The notes below the pieces were generated by a model. The model searched no databases. It was not told where the DNA came from and saw only the letters and a list, made by a program, of their open reading frames with translations. Shown piece after piece: positions 43,323 to 56,289 of a stretch of DNA of 64,000 nt; positions within the stretch are counted from its first letter, which is position 1, and each line of letters starts with the position of its first letter. Made by a program: the position numbers and the translations under genes. The stretch is from Trichoplax adhaerens (taxonomy: Eukaryota > Placozoa > Uniplacotomia > Trichoplacea > Trichoplacidae). The stretch is from NCBI RefSeq assembly GCF_000150275.1, contig NW_002060958.1, forward strand, positions 938,272 through 1,002,271, written 5' to 3'.

Positions 43323-44840
43323 TTGATCTAATTTAATAGGTTGAAACAAAACACATTGCAAGTCAATTTAGGCATTTTCTACTGATGATGGTTGTTAGGC
43401 ATAGGATAACGAATAAATTTTGAACCTTTTACAATATGAACAAAAAAGTCAACCAAGCAATAACTCTTTTAAGCGTTAATCCTAAAGGGTAAAATCAACT
43501 AGAGGCTATAATCGTTTTTATTTCGTTGACATTGGATTTTTTCACTTGAACAATGGTATCGAGTTGTCAATAGCAGCTGGTTTTAAATGATAGCTTATGC
43601 GTCAAGGTAGAGATGCTTTCTGTATGCCTCATGAATGGAACTAATTTCATCAAAAAGCTCATCTAACCAAGCTATTATTGTCATTAAAGTAGTAGGATAG
43701 GAAATTACCACTCCTACGACGCATATTTTATTTTAGCAATTAATCGTTTAGCATTGATGTTATAATTAAGTTATAAAATCACTGCTTGACAATGTAATAA
43801 CAAGATTTTAACTAAATCACTGTTATCATCCTTCTCGTCTTGGCAATGATTCGTCTACTTTCAATCAATATCGCCTACTTTGACAGATGTAATTGACTGC
43901 CCATAGGGAAAGGCCAAGACTAATTTTGTTGATCAATGTAGCAGGCCTTGACGATGAACAATAGTTGCAATTGCACTTTTTGGGGGTTTTGATTATTGGA
44001 AAAAAATCAGCACCACTACAATGGTGTCTTGACAAGCAATAAGGCTAATCAAAACTAAACAACAACCACTGCAAGATCTCCTTCTTTTTCAATCTACTTC
44101 CATGTTGTAAACTGGTGTCAAGAGAGAAGCATTGATCATACTATCTTGTCTTATCATTATGCTGGATCAGTAGCTCAACCAAATTGCCTAAAGGAAAGGT
44201 AGCAAATGTGTAAACAACGAGGATAGACCGTATGCTGCAACATATGTTTATTGACATCAATGATGAAATTTGGCTTTTTCTGAATAATGATTATCATGGA
44301 AATTCTTCTCTTGATGACAGTGTATCTATTTTACTGTCTATTTATATGTACGTTTACCCTTGATGATATCCCTCGATCAATGGACGGGGATAGAAAGTGA
44401 AATCGAGTCCGTTCACTAGTCATGTCGATCCCCTAGATGTACTATGATAAAAGTGGTCTAATTCTTCTTTTCCAAGATGGGCATGCATGGTTGTACCTTT
44501 CACTATGATTATTGTACATAGAGCTTTATTCTTTAATTGGGTGGCAATACTTGTTTTCCTCTCCAGCTGACTATTGAAATGAAGCAACTACGGCCAATCA
44601 TAAGCCTCAATGTTGATTGTTTATTTGCATACAATTTTCTCTTGATGCTATGACATGAAATTATCCCTGATGGCAATCATGATAACTTGATTAATAGTTA
44701 TTGTTGTATGCTAGCAAGGGGTTATAATGTAGAATTTTTTCAATCGATTGTAGTCCATTTCTAGCAGTCAAGAAAGTAAAGCTTCATAACCCTATCAACA
44801 TGTCTTTTTACCTGATCTGACTGCCAGCAAGAAATAGCAG
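43323..44840. other. Unresolved region upstream of the recognised DLGAP/HURP exons
   Basis: Likely place for further 5' exons of the DLGAP/HURP gene, but none could be supported. A minus-strand stretch at about 43592-43667 reads DELFDEISSIHEAYRKHLYL behind a TTAG acceptor and ends in TAA. It looks coding-like but matches nothing I recognise and ends the frame, so it is not called. Confidence 0.4.
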
Positions 44841-45240
44841 AGTAGAGGTAGAGTTAAACTGATCCTGAAACACATGAACAAGGACATGTCAAAATATCCA
44901 GTTTGCTTATGCAATGAGGATTGTATTTCTTGCATTCGATGCTCCTAGTGGATGGAGTTAAGTTGATCGCAAAGGATGCAATAGCATAACATGAATACAG
45001 ACGAGTCAAAATACCGATTTTGCTTATGCAATAAGTATTTGTATTTCTTGCAATCGATGCTTATGGCGGAGTTAAGCTGATGGCAAAGGATACAATACGA
45101 GTAGAATAAAATGAATCAAGACGTGACAAAATACCCCTTTTCCTGATGCTATGAGAATAGCATTTCTTGCATTTGATGCTTATGGAGAATAAGCTGAATG
45201 ATAGATACTACACGGTTATTCTAATGAAGAAGAAAATACC
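44840..45240. repeat. Degenerate tandem repeat of about 118-120 bp
   Basis: About three to four copies sharing GAGTTAAGCTGATGGCAAAG, ACATGAATACAGACGAGTCA and TATTTCTTGCATTCGATGCT blocks. Copies differ by many small indels. Confidence 0.75.
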
Positions 45241-45679
45241 ATTATTTTATGCTATAGTAGCAGTGGAAAGAACATGAATCAACGGCCATTTTAATCGAAC
45301 CTTTGGTCTCACCCGGTAGAAATAAAGTACGGTAGATGGAATAGATCGCAACGCCTCGAAGAGGGCTTTGCTTAAGCATCTTGCCCATGATGTTCTTCCA
45401 GAGTACGCTGACTCATAGACAAGTGCTAGGGAAAGCCAGGTTGTACCGGCAAGAAATACCTCCTACTGCATATGTCCATCAACAGCAGTAGTCTACCCAT
45501 TTAGAATTAGAATGGATACAAGATAGACGAGAATAAAATAGAACTTTGCCATAGTTCAAGACCCTGCTTGGGATGGTCTTATGAGATCGTAAAGTGCTAG
45601 AAATGTATTGATACAATTCCAAGGAGAGGGATGATTATCATTCAATCTGTCTAGAAATGGAGGCCTCTGGAATCAAGTC

Positions 45680-46300
45680 CCCACTAAAACATAAAATTCT
45701 CCTTTTTGGGTTCTTTTAACTCATGTCGATTATACTTGCAAACAACTGGCAAGGATAAAATCCAATTGAAATAGGAACGTAGTGGGACCATGGCAAGGAT
45801 AGCTTATCATCATTTAATCTCTGCAGGAATGGAGGGCAGAGTAAACCACTTGCAAAATCATGGTCGATCAATTCTTACGTAACGTTAGAAGTAAGCAGTC
45901 AAGGATAAATTTCATTGCAAAATGAATGCATTGAGACTATTCCAAGAATAATCTATCATCATCATTCCATCTCTGTAGGAAGAGAGGGCAAAGTAAACCA
46001 CTTGAAAAGCCATGATAGATTCATTCTTACGTAGGCTTAGGGGTTAAGCAGTCCAAACTAAACTGCAAAACCAATGCATCGAGACCATTTCAAGAATAGT
46101 CTATCATCATCATCATCATTCCATCTCTGTAGGAAGAGAAGGCAAAGCAAACCACTTGAAAAGTCATAGTAGATTAATTCTTACGTAGGCTTAGGGGTTA
46201 AGCAGTCCAAACTAAACTGCAAAATCAATGCATCGAGACCATTGCAAGGATAGGCAGAATACTCCATCTTCATCATCATTTGATCTCTCGAAGAAGAGAG
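45680..46300. repeat. Tandem repeat of about 153 bp, roughly four copies
   Basis: AAACCACTTG recurs at about 45843, 45995 and 46149 with shared CTTACGTAGGCTTAGGGGTT and AAGCAGTCCAAACTAAACTG blocks. The middle copies are most alike. A further half copy lies near 45650-45720. The ATCATCATC run before each copy varies in length. Confidence 0.82.
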
Positions 46301-46699
46301 GGCAATCAAATCAAGTTAATAAAATCAAACAAATCCTCCTTTCTCAATGCTTTGAACTCATGTGGATTACGCGTTTACAAACAACTTGCCAAGTTATGTC
46401 TAGCATGGATAGTCGGTGGGTTCAATAACATCATCCAGTGGATTAATTCATTCATTCATGATAATTAGTTGTTAGTTTAGAGGTCAATCAATCTATGGAT
46501 AATTGGCCATGACTTTATTTTGATTCTGGTATCGGGTTGTGTGATTACGTCTAATTGAGCTCATAGAGTGGGAATTCTCCCATCTTGATCATCTTGGCAG
46601 GGGGACGTTGTCTACTTTTGACGTCGAGAAAATTCGACTTTTCCAATCAATCCTACTAATAAAATACAAACTAACCCGACGACTACCCCTCTTAGTCCT

Positions 46700-48200
46700 C
46701 AGACTCTTTCTAGAAAGGCATGATTTACAGTAGTCTTCATTACCAACATGGCGATGAAAATGAACTTGAGATTGCAATCCAAGTCTAGATTTCATGTTGT
46801 GGCGTTGATAAATACTGCGGACAAATACAAGTTAGCTGGCACAAAGAGCAGGCATTTTCTCAGTGATTTTAGCCTGTATTCACGGCAAAGAGATGGATGA
46901 AAATCAACTTAAGATTGAATCCAAGTTGATTTTCATATTGTAGTGTCTAATCAATACCAATGGTTCTCCATCTGAGGATTCGCATGGCGATTTTAGCCTG
47001 GATGAAAATAAACTGCAATGGAATCCAAATGCATTTTCATCTTGCAGCGTCTAGTCGGATTCCCCCACCCCCGTTGGAAGCCATAATCCAACGATGGATA
47101 AATACGACTAGATCATTTACTGCTGTAGAAGAAGTAAGCCATGATGATTGTATAAACTCACTAGCCAGCCTCGATCAACAACTTGATGATGAAGAAAAAG
47201 AGACGGGAGATTCAATTTAAGTCTATTCTCAGCTTTGTAGAAGGGCATGAATTAGCTTGCCTATCCATGCCTTCATGAATGTTATCCTACTCCATTGATC
47301 GACCAACCACTATAATCCCCATCCTCCTTGATCATCAAACGCGCTCTCTAGCCTCGAATAACGGCATGATGGACCCAAAAAATCAACTCAAGATTCAATC
47401 CAAGTGCACTTTTAGTAGTTTACGTATATTTTGACCATTCATCTGGTATCCTATAGCTTGCATCGAGAACGTTGTCCATTATTCATTGGTGATGGACGAT
47501 AGTCCACTCATCCTAGCATGGTTTAACTTAGGGTAAATATGGATGGATCGTATCGCAACCGTGGATAAATGGACAGTCTAAGCAAGACTATCCATGCAGT
47601 ACTACTGGATTTGAATGCTGTCAATTGTCATCTAGCCTTGATGCTTTTAAAATATCGTCATGGATGAAAGTGTTGACTAGTAATTTTTGACGTCTGTTGA
47701 ATCAAGACAGATTAGTCATGTCGTCGCAACAATCTGCTGACAAATACAACCTTGTGTTATGACTACGTTTGAATGGTTTGCATGCACTATCCGACTACAA
47801 AATTTGACAAATTTGTCCATTTTCGACATCACGGCAAGATCCAATCCAAGACAGTCTATCCTTGGCATCGTTTCTTGCTTTGAAATATGCCTTGTCCTCG
47901 TCGATAGAATGAATGCAATCTTCTTTCTGTATCCTTTCTATCGCCAACTTGACGATGAGCAAGAAGGACTGGATCGATCATGGCAGCAATGAATCCACTA
48001 CAATTGCTATCCGCTGTTTGTTATCCTATCCTTGAACTACTCGATCTGATCCATGGCCAAAAGAAAGCGTGGAGTAAAAGCCCTCTTTGCGTTGGACGAT
48101 ACCTTGTCGATACGATCAAATCAACTTGCTTTCCGATAGAAGAAATACCCTAGGATAGCTGCTATCCTCTTCAAGAAATAAACACGATGGCAATTGGGTT
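46700..48200. other. Repeat-derived intergenic DNA, less AT-rich
   Basis: Contains dispersed similar blocks such as GATGAAAATCAACTTAAGAT and AATCCAAGTTGATTTTCATA (about 46895-46940, 46995-47045, 47375-47405), hinting at an old repeat. Short open frames at 46960-47220 and 47759-47992 are not supported as genes. Confidence 0.45.
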
Positions 48201-49780
48201 GCTCAATGGGCCACCAGTAGGAATACAATCCTTATCCTATAGATCAACAACGCGATCCAATCCATCGCCATAAAAAAAGAAGAGACTAAACATCGCCATC
48301 GTCTGTTGATGATAGCTTACCGTCTAGGTTTATTTGCAATCAAGGCGCTTTTGCTAGAGGAAATATTCCCGTTACCATGAGCATGATTTTTTTTTTAGCC
48401 CGTAAGAAATGAATTGGATTGCCAGTTTACCCACTGGATCAATGGGCCCATTGGTTACTATGGCTAAGTAGTAGCAAGGCGATGATAAATCTATGGATCA
48501 ATCACTTGATCCGATCCATCATAACAGAAAAGAAGAGATAATTTAACCGGCATCCAGTGTGGATGGCAGTTTTCCAGCTTGGATGAAACTCCAATCAGCG
48601 CCTTCCCGCTAGAAGAATTGCCCCTTTACTTTAACACTACAGTACAATAGTTTCGCATTTTAGCCGGCAAGAAACAGCTATAAATCAATGGGCCCCTATG
48701 GCTAAGCAGTAGTAAGGCGATGATGATCCTATGGATTAACAACTTGATCCAATCCATCCTAACAGAAAAGACGAGACAGACCAATCTGCCATCCACGGTG
48801 GATGGCAGATTGTAGACTAACTGGAAATCAACGCGTCTTCCCTTGGAAGCAATGCCCGCCGTTCATCATATTAGAGCAAGTTGATTGTCAGCAATGGCTC
48901 AAGCCTAGCAATCGGATCCTGTTGAAACAACAACAACGTTGTCTAATCCATCCTAACATGAAAGAAGGATCAACTGGATCAACCATCGTCAACGATGGCA
49001 AAAGTTGATTAACACATCAGGTGAAGAAATGCCCCCCCTCCATCCATCAGAATGAAGATCGATCCGATTGCTACTGGATCGATTGATTGTCTCCAATGGC
49101 TCAATAGTAGCAATGCTATCCTGTTGAACAACAACAACACTGTGTAATCCATCCCAACATGAAAGAAGAATCAACTACTCCTGTATCACCATCGATCGAT
49201 GCATCCATCCATCCTAATGAAGAGAAGAAGTAGCTGGCAGAAAGCAGAAAGAGATCGCCTTACTTCTGGATCGATTGATGATCTTCCATGACTCAATGGT
49301 AGCAATGCTATCCTATTGAACAACAACAACACTGTGTAATCCATCCCAATATGAAAGAAGAATCAACTACTCCTGTATCACCATCGATCAATGCATCCAT
49401 CCATCCTAATGAAGAGAAGAAGTAGCTGGCAGAAAGCAAGAAAGAGATCGCCTTACTTCTGGATCGATTGATGATCTTCCATGACTCAATGGTAGCAATG
49501 CTATCCTATTGAACAACAACAACACTGTGTAATCCATCCCAATATGAAAGAAGAATCAACTACTCCTGTATCACCATCGATCAATGCATCCATCCATCCT
49601 AATGAAGAGAAGAAGTAGCTGGCAGAAAGCAAGAAAGAGATCGCCTTGCTACTGGATCGATTGATGATCTTCCATGACTCAATGGTAACAATGCTGTCCA
49701 ATTGAACAACAACAACACTGTCTAATCCATCGCAACACGAAAGAAGACTCAACTACTCCTATTTTGGCATCGTTGATGGT
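48200..49780. repeat. 193-bp tandem repeat array with diverged left flank
   Basis: Near-identical units begin GATCGATTGATGATCTTCCA at 49269, 49462 and 49655 (spacing 193), with a slightly different unit from 49077. Further left, the AATCCATCCTAACAGAAAAG block recurs near 48250, 48510, 48748 and 48938 in clearly older, longer and diverged copies. The array thus grades from eroded on the left to homogeneous on the right. Confidence 0.88.
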
Positions 49781-51500
49781 AAAACTTGATCAACGTATCT
49801 GCTGATGGAAGAAATGCCCCCCACCGTCCCTTCCATACTTGCTTTCGTCCCCATAAGCAAGAAGAAAGCGATTGGATTGCAACATTGATGGCCCCCCCCA
49901 ACAACTGCATCCAAGCAAAACGATCAACATACCTGACAACGATTTTCTACCCCTCTTGCTCGTGTTCTCCAAGTCCTCCTTCTCCTTGATCGAATAGCCA
50001 GTCAATGCAGCCAGTATGGACTCTATCAACAAGTTCAACGATTTCAACTACATGTGCAATAGCAATCTAATTGCCATCGACGATTGCGAACTGCTTGAAT
50101 TCAATTTGATTTCTCCTCCACTTGCCAAGATTGCCTTGACTACACCACCAAGACCCCGGGCAGTTTGACCATGGGTGGTCCAACGCCCGGTGTAGTAACC
50201 ATGTACGGTGGGCATCACCGTGGTCATTGCCTGGTGAGTCTACTGCTTGTATAGTGATCAATAGTGCATGGAGACATGTTTGCGTACTAGGACTAGACAA
50301 GGGTGAGTGCGGCGTGGTGACGTGACGCTTTGGATGTCAGAGGATGGTATTCAATCTAGTCTGGAGTACTGTGTCCCATGTAAGAGATTGCAATTATAGT
50401 CTTAGACCAGACACAATGCAAAAATGCAGTCGATGGCACAGATTGGGGTAGGCCCTAGTCTGTCTGTCTGGCCCCAGTCTGTCCATCATCCTCAACGATC
50501 GTATTTTAGGCATTTCTACGCCTTTAAGCAAACCGATAGATGGCCTACAGCCTTGTAAGACATCTATTCTCTTGATGACACTAGGCAAAAGGAGGAAAAC
50601 TCCAACTCGATGAGTGCAAAACAACAATTGTAGCCATCCACACCGAGCTTGCCGGTATGGCCATATTGGAGTACTTTCAGCCCAGACTAGTCAGGCCGGC
50701 ACGGTACGGTACGGTACGGAACGCAAGACGGCACCGTACCGTAGACACTCACCAAATGACGTCACTTCCAGCGACCTCGCTGTAGTCATAGCAACCAACT
50801 CGGTCATTCTCCTGCGCCGAGATGAGCTAGACGAAAAGAAATGTTGACATCGAGGCTGGCAAACATAACAGTATTTCAAGGCCATTCTACTCTAGTATTT
50901 TATTTCGTTGACATTGTACAATCATAGCACAATCGTGCTAACACAGTAAGATCGATTAAGCTAGACTCCAACTGTTATTGATTCTTCCTAGACATGGGGC
51001 AGTTTACCACTTGATGGCATCCAGTCGTTCATTTATGGCCAGGTATTGCCAACATCAAGCTTGGAAGAGTGTTCATGATCAATCAATCAATCAATCGCCA
51101 ATGTGGTGTAGACTCGCTACTGATTCGCTCTATTCCTAAGTGGTTAGAAAGGCTTACGTGCATAAATTCAATTTTAAGCCCACTATCGCAAGGGAGGAAT
51201 GAATCATGTTGAGAAAGCTTTCACTCGAGTAGGAGCACATGTCCTTTTTCCAAATAGGATCAGGCTCTTAATATAGACTCTGCTATTTTAGGAATATTGG
51301 TATGCCCATAAACACCAATCAATTCTCATTCGTGGTTACTTTTAGAGTAATGCAAACTACAAAGTTATATCCAATTCTTCCATTTCAATAATTTCACAAA
51401 ATAGCGTGTCAACAAGGCTGTAGTCATGAGCGCAATCGGACAGCTCTAAAAAATAGCTTATTTGCAGATGCGTCAGGATGTATTGGCACGGCCGATACTA
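49781..51500. other. Intergenic, locally GC-richer
   Basis: Includes GGTACGGTACGGTACGG at about 50701-50719 with a partial inverse ACCGTACCGTAG at about 50733-50744. No gene is recognised. Confidence 0.5.
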
Positions 51501-52725
51501 TCAAGATAGTCCTACAGTATAGTTAAAATTGATCTCGATCAATACCATCAAAGTATTTCTACAGTTATAAAATCGTACAAGTATTATTCACATCAACCTC
51601 GGGATGTCCTGATGACCAAAATTCGGTCAATACCACCAAGATATTTCTACAGTCAAGATCCAATACAAGTATTATTCAGATCGATCTCAGGATGTACTTG
51701 TGCGGCAAATTCGGTTCGGTCAATACCACTAAGATATCTCTATACCCATAAAGTATAAGTACTATTCAGACCTATCTCAAGATGTACTTGTGCGGTAAAT
51801 TCAATCAATACCACCAAAACACTTCGATAGTCATAAAATTGTACAAGTATTATTGAGATTTATCTCAGGATGCACTTATGCAGTAAATTAGGTCAATACT
51901 CCAAGACGTTTCTTTAGCATTATTCGGATCGATCTCACCATGTACTTGTGCGATCAATTCGGTCAATACCACTATTATTTTCGTGGCAATAAGCAAATAC
52001 TGTACTGCATCTATATATAACAACCACCAAGACACTTTTACAGTTACAAGTACAAGTAGTATTCGGATCGATCTCACGATGTACTCGTGCTGTCAATTCG
52101 GTCAATACAACCAAGATATTTCTACAGTTAGAAGTACAAGTATTATTCGGATCGATCTCACGATGTACTTGTGCTGTCAATTCGGTCAATACCACCAACA
52201 CATTTCTACAGTTACAAGTACAAGTATTATTCGGATCGATCTCACGATGTACTTGTGCTGTCAATTCGGTCAATGCCACCAACACATTTCTACAGTTATA
52301 AGTACAAGTATTATTCGGATCGATCCCACGATGTACTTATACGGTCGGAATGAATATAATATATCTATTATATAAATTCAATTCGGTCAATGCCACCAAG
52401 ATACTTCCATAGCCAGAAGTACAAGTATTATTCAAATCAATCTTAGCATCAGATAGACACTACCTAGCATGTATTTGTGCGGTCAATTTGGTCCATGCCA
52501 CCAAGACATTTCTACGTCCAGAAGTGCAAGTATTATTCAGATCGATCTCAGAATGTACTTGTGCGTAAATTCGGTCAATACCAACAAGACATTTCTGTAG
52601 CCAGAAGTACAAGTATTATTCAGATCGAACTCAGGATGTACTTGTGCGGTAAATTCGGTCAATAACACCAAGACATTTCCGTAGCCAGAACTGAAGTATT
52701 ATTCAGATCGATCTCAGGATGTAAT
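51500..52725. repeat. 84-bp tandem repeat, about 14 copies
   Basis: Unit TTCGGTCAATACCACCAACA, CATTTCTACAGTTACAAGTA, CAAGTATTATTCGGATCGAT, CTCACGATGTACTTGTGCTG, TCAA. Copies between about 52040 and 52345 are most alike; flanking copies are eroded or carry insertions. As 84 is a multiple of three, open frames run through on both strands (130 codons on plus, 116 on minus). These follow from the repeat and are not called as genes. Confidence 0.92.
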
Positions 52726-53500
52726 GCTATAGGTCACTGACGGCAGTGCCATAAGCTGATTACCATAAAACCATATCACGTATTTGGATATACCCCAAGC
52801 CATGTCTTGATTTCAGTACTGCGACGAGTTAAATTACAGCACATTATTCCAATATTTGCACAAGTGCTATCAATACTACCCATGACATACGCGTGCTTTA
52901 ACACAATAGCAAAAATTAATCGATGGAATCATTCATTACCGGTATTCAATAGCATTAAATATTCATATATCATGTTGAATGCTGATAGCAATAATTAATT
53001 GTACTCAAGATTTTATATTAAATTGCTGTATTTCAAATTCAGAACATTGTTCAGTCTTGATCAATTTATCGTAGTAATCGAAAGTAAAAGTTTGCATATT
53101 AATTAATGAATATTGTTCATTTTAATTGATTATAGATTGTCACCTCCCAAGAAGATGGTGAAGAACACAAGGATGATGATGATAATAATGTTAACTCATG
53201 CTATTTACTAGTAATTATTAAATGTATAGCCTTTCAACCTTTCAAAATTGCATTCGACGATCTGCATTGAGCAACACTCGCTACGGGTACACACTCCAAT
53301 GTGAATCGATCTTACAGGCCCATTTTAGAGAGGATCATTTTGCGACAATGTGTAAGCATATCAATGAAAGTAATAACTTGAGTAACGATTGTTAATTCAA
53401 GACTAACTTTCGTTTTATCCACAACTGTATTTCAAGCAGCAATCACCACATCACCAGATAGACAAGGTATTGTCTCTCTATCCCATGTGTCATAACCAAT
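52726..53500. other. Intergenic, nothing recognised
   Basis: AT-rich spacer between two repeat arrays. No coding or structural signal seen. Confidence 0.5.
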
Positions 53501-54160
53501 ACTATTATCAAGCACACCTCTTTGCGTAAATTGCTTCAAATGGATGCACCATTGCATTAATGATAAGTCAATGCTTCATCAGACAATCTATTTCTTCTAA
53601 TTGATCCTAAATGAGTCATATCTCCCATTCTACGTTTTGCTATTTGTAAATCAATCGATTACAATTATTGCCAATACTACAGATAGCCAGGGTGTAGAGT
53701 AAATAAGCCATATTTTATTACTGTATAACAAAAAATACCATTGCATTATACGTACAATTATGAGCTTCATCGTACTTCTGATTAATTCTAAATAGAATCA
53801 TAGCTCCTATTCTTGTACATCTTGGTATTTGTAAATCAACCGATTGTTGCCTATACTCTAGATAACAAACGTGTAGCGTAAAAGCGATACTTTAGTGCGT
53901 AACAAAAATTACCATTGCCTTATATACAACGTATGTGGTTATGAGTCAATACTTCATCATACGTCCATTCTAAATTCTCCTAATTAATTCTAAGTAAAGT
54001 CGCACAAGATCTCGTAATCTACATCTTGGTATTTATAAATCAACTGATTGTTGCCAAATACTACACATCAACAGAACGTCTAGAAGGTAAGCGATACTTT
54101 GCATAAAACAAAAATACCACATTGCAAACGGCAGGATACAAAATTATGTAGACTACGCGT
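53500..54160. repeat. Degenerate tandem repeat of about 175-200 bp
   Basis: ATACCATTGC recurs near 53736, 53911 and 54113, each preceded by a GCGATACTTT-like block and followed by AATTCTAAATAGA and a TTTGTAAATCAACCGATTGT block. About three to four eroded copies. Confidence 0.7.
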
Positions 54161-54209
54161 AGAAATTACGCATCATGCGTCCGTTTATTGCAATCAAGCT
54201 GAGCTTTAA

Positions 54210-54870
54210 ACTTGATACAAGTTTATATGAATAAAATGTGAATACTGCCCTTTATCAAATGGTAAAGTAGAAATCGATCCACAATAAAGTAGATGTTACT
54301 TCATATGAGTAAACCGTGAATACTACCCATTGCCAAACAGTAAAGGCTAACTATAAAGTAGATGCTACTTTGCATACAGGTATATGAATAAACCGTGAAT
54401 ACTACCCATTGCCAAACAGTAAGGGCTAACTATAAAGTAGACTTTGCATACAGGTATATGAATAAACCGTGAATACTACCCATTACCAAACAGTAAAGGC
54501 TAACTATAAAGTAGATGCTATTTTGCATACAGGTATATGAATAAACCGTGAATACTACACATTGCCAAACAGTAAGGGCTAACTATAAAGTAGACTTTGC
54601 ATACAGGTATATGAATAAACCGTGAATACTACCCATTACCAAACAGTAAAGGCTAACTATAAAGTAGATGCTATTTTGCACACAGGTATATGAATAAACT
54701 GTTAATACTGACCTTAGCCAAACAGTAAAGTAAAATCAGTAGGAATCGACAAAGTATAAAGTAGATGTTATCCTACATACAGGCATATGAATAAAGCGTT
54801 AAAACTAACCTTTGCCAAACTGTAAAGCAAAATAAGTAGCAATCAGTCAACTATAAAGTAGATGCTACTT
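54210..54870. repeat. Tandem repeat with alternating 74/79-bp units (153-bp dimer)
   Basis: AGGTATATGAATAAAC starts at 54378, 54452, 54531, 54605 and 54684, spacing 74, 79, 74, 79. The long form has GTAGATGCTATTTTGCATAC where the short form has GTAGACTTTGCATAC. Two dimers are almost identical. Diverged copies flank on both sides. Confidence 0.92.
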
Positions 54871-56289
54871 TATTGTATCCAACCAACACCATACACCATG
54901 ACGGCATGACTTTAACACAAAACTAGCGATGTAAAGTCAATCTGTAGAAATAAATCAATTATTCTGCAATTTAAGCTTAACGAGCGGAAATGATCTACTC
55001 GTAAAATAAATTACTTTCTTGTTAATCAGCTGCAAAAGGGCACCACCTACGATTATACTGCATACCACACAGTCCAGTAGAAACAACTGTTATGGTAGCA
55101 GCACTAGGGTAGTAAATAAATCATTCAATAGTTATACCAATCCATCATTCGTACTGTAGCACAACTTTGTGTATCATCATGATGGTATCCAATCGATAGC
55201 ATAAAAGGATACAACACTGAATCAAATACTTCTCAATGACACACAAAACACCTTTGCATTTATATCGATACTGTACAGATATTTTTTTTATTAATGTTTT
55301 GCATTACAATAACGGTAGCAATCGTTTTAAGATTGACAATTTAAATCAATATACATTTCAATTGATGATAATTACCCATTGAATTTTTAAGTTTGTCAAG
55401 TGCAAGTACACCAGTATCAATACGTATGTATCAAGCGAGATCAATTTAAACTTAATCTTACATGCTATTAACAAAGCATAAGATAACATACATCAATGTA
55501 TACATCGATCATATATATCTATATATACAGTATATTATGTTTACGCCGTACGTCCCCTTCAGTTTAGACGAAAAGTTGGACTCGATTTGATAATAACTTA
55601 ATGCTGTGCAATGTTGCTAAACTTAGCCCAGTAGTGTGTGCAATTGAACCACTATCGCGCAACCTAGATCGGATTCATCTTCCTTCAGGACACTATCGCG
55701 CCATCCAAAACAGTTGTTGGAAGAAAATCAACAACAAAACATGAGAACTGATTTAAAATTGTATTTACATAAAGCCATCTTACGTCATTAACTTTTTTTT
55801 TTATCAATATCAAGAGTACAACCTTCCTTGTATGCCTGTAGTAGTACTAGTAATAAGTGTATTAATACAATGGAATACAGTAGGAACATTTCCTTCTCGC
55901 TATCTATACTGTACGCATGTAGATATTACAAGCGTCATAGTAGATCGATATTCCTTTGAACTTGGATCTACCTATCCTGCCTACTGCCATAGTGGATACC
56001 ACTACCACCACTTACGTCTGTCGTAAATAATCTACATACCATAATTATTCTTGTGTAGCAACAAAATATTACTTTTCCACCCTATGCCGTTATAACAATT
56101 ATCATCATCATCGAGTTAAGAAACAGTCAGTGTTCAAATTTTTTGGCTTTTAAATTGAATTAGAATATCCTCTTTTTCCAAATTCAACATTAATACATCT
56201 GAACAATTACAGGGGACTTATGTAGCGGCTTTCAGACAGGATTATAATAAGCTGACTCCATTCTAATTTTTCCATCTACCGACCATAGT
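54871..56289. other. Intergenic, KANSL1 3' flank
   Basis: No recognisable gene. A plus-strand open frame at 55832-56026 (64 codons) has no family signature. TATATATCTATATATACAG-type alternation lies at about 55512-55535. Confidence 0.5.

Noticed and set aside
43592-43667. Coding-like minus-strand stretch DELFDEISSIHEAYRKHLYL ending in TAA
   Set aside because: It has a plausible acceptor, but no partner exon or family match, and it ends in a stop so cannot be an internal DLGAP/HURP exon.
46960-47220. 86-codon plus-strand frame with acidic tail
   Set aside because: No recognisable domain; it lies in degenerate repeat DNA with similar blocks out of frame nearby.
51865-52375. Open frames of 116-130 codons on both strands
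   Set aside because: Direct result of the 84-bp tandem repeat with a period divisible by three.
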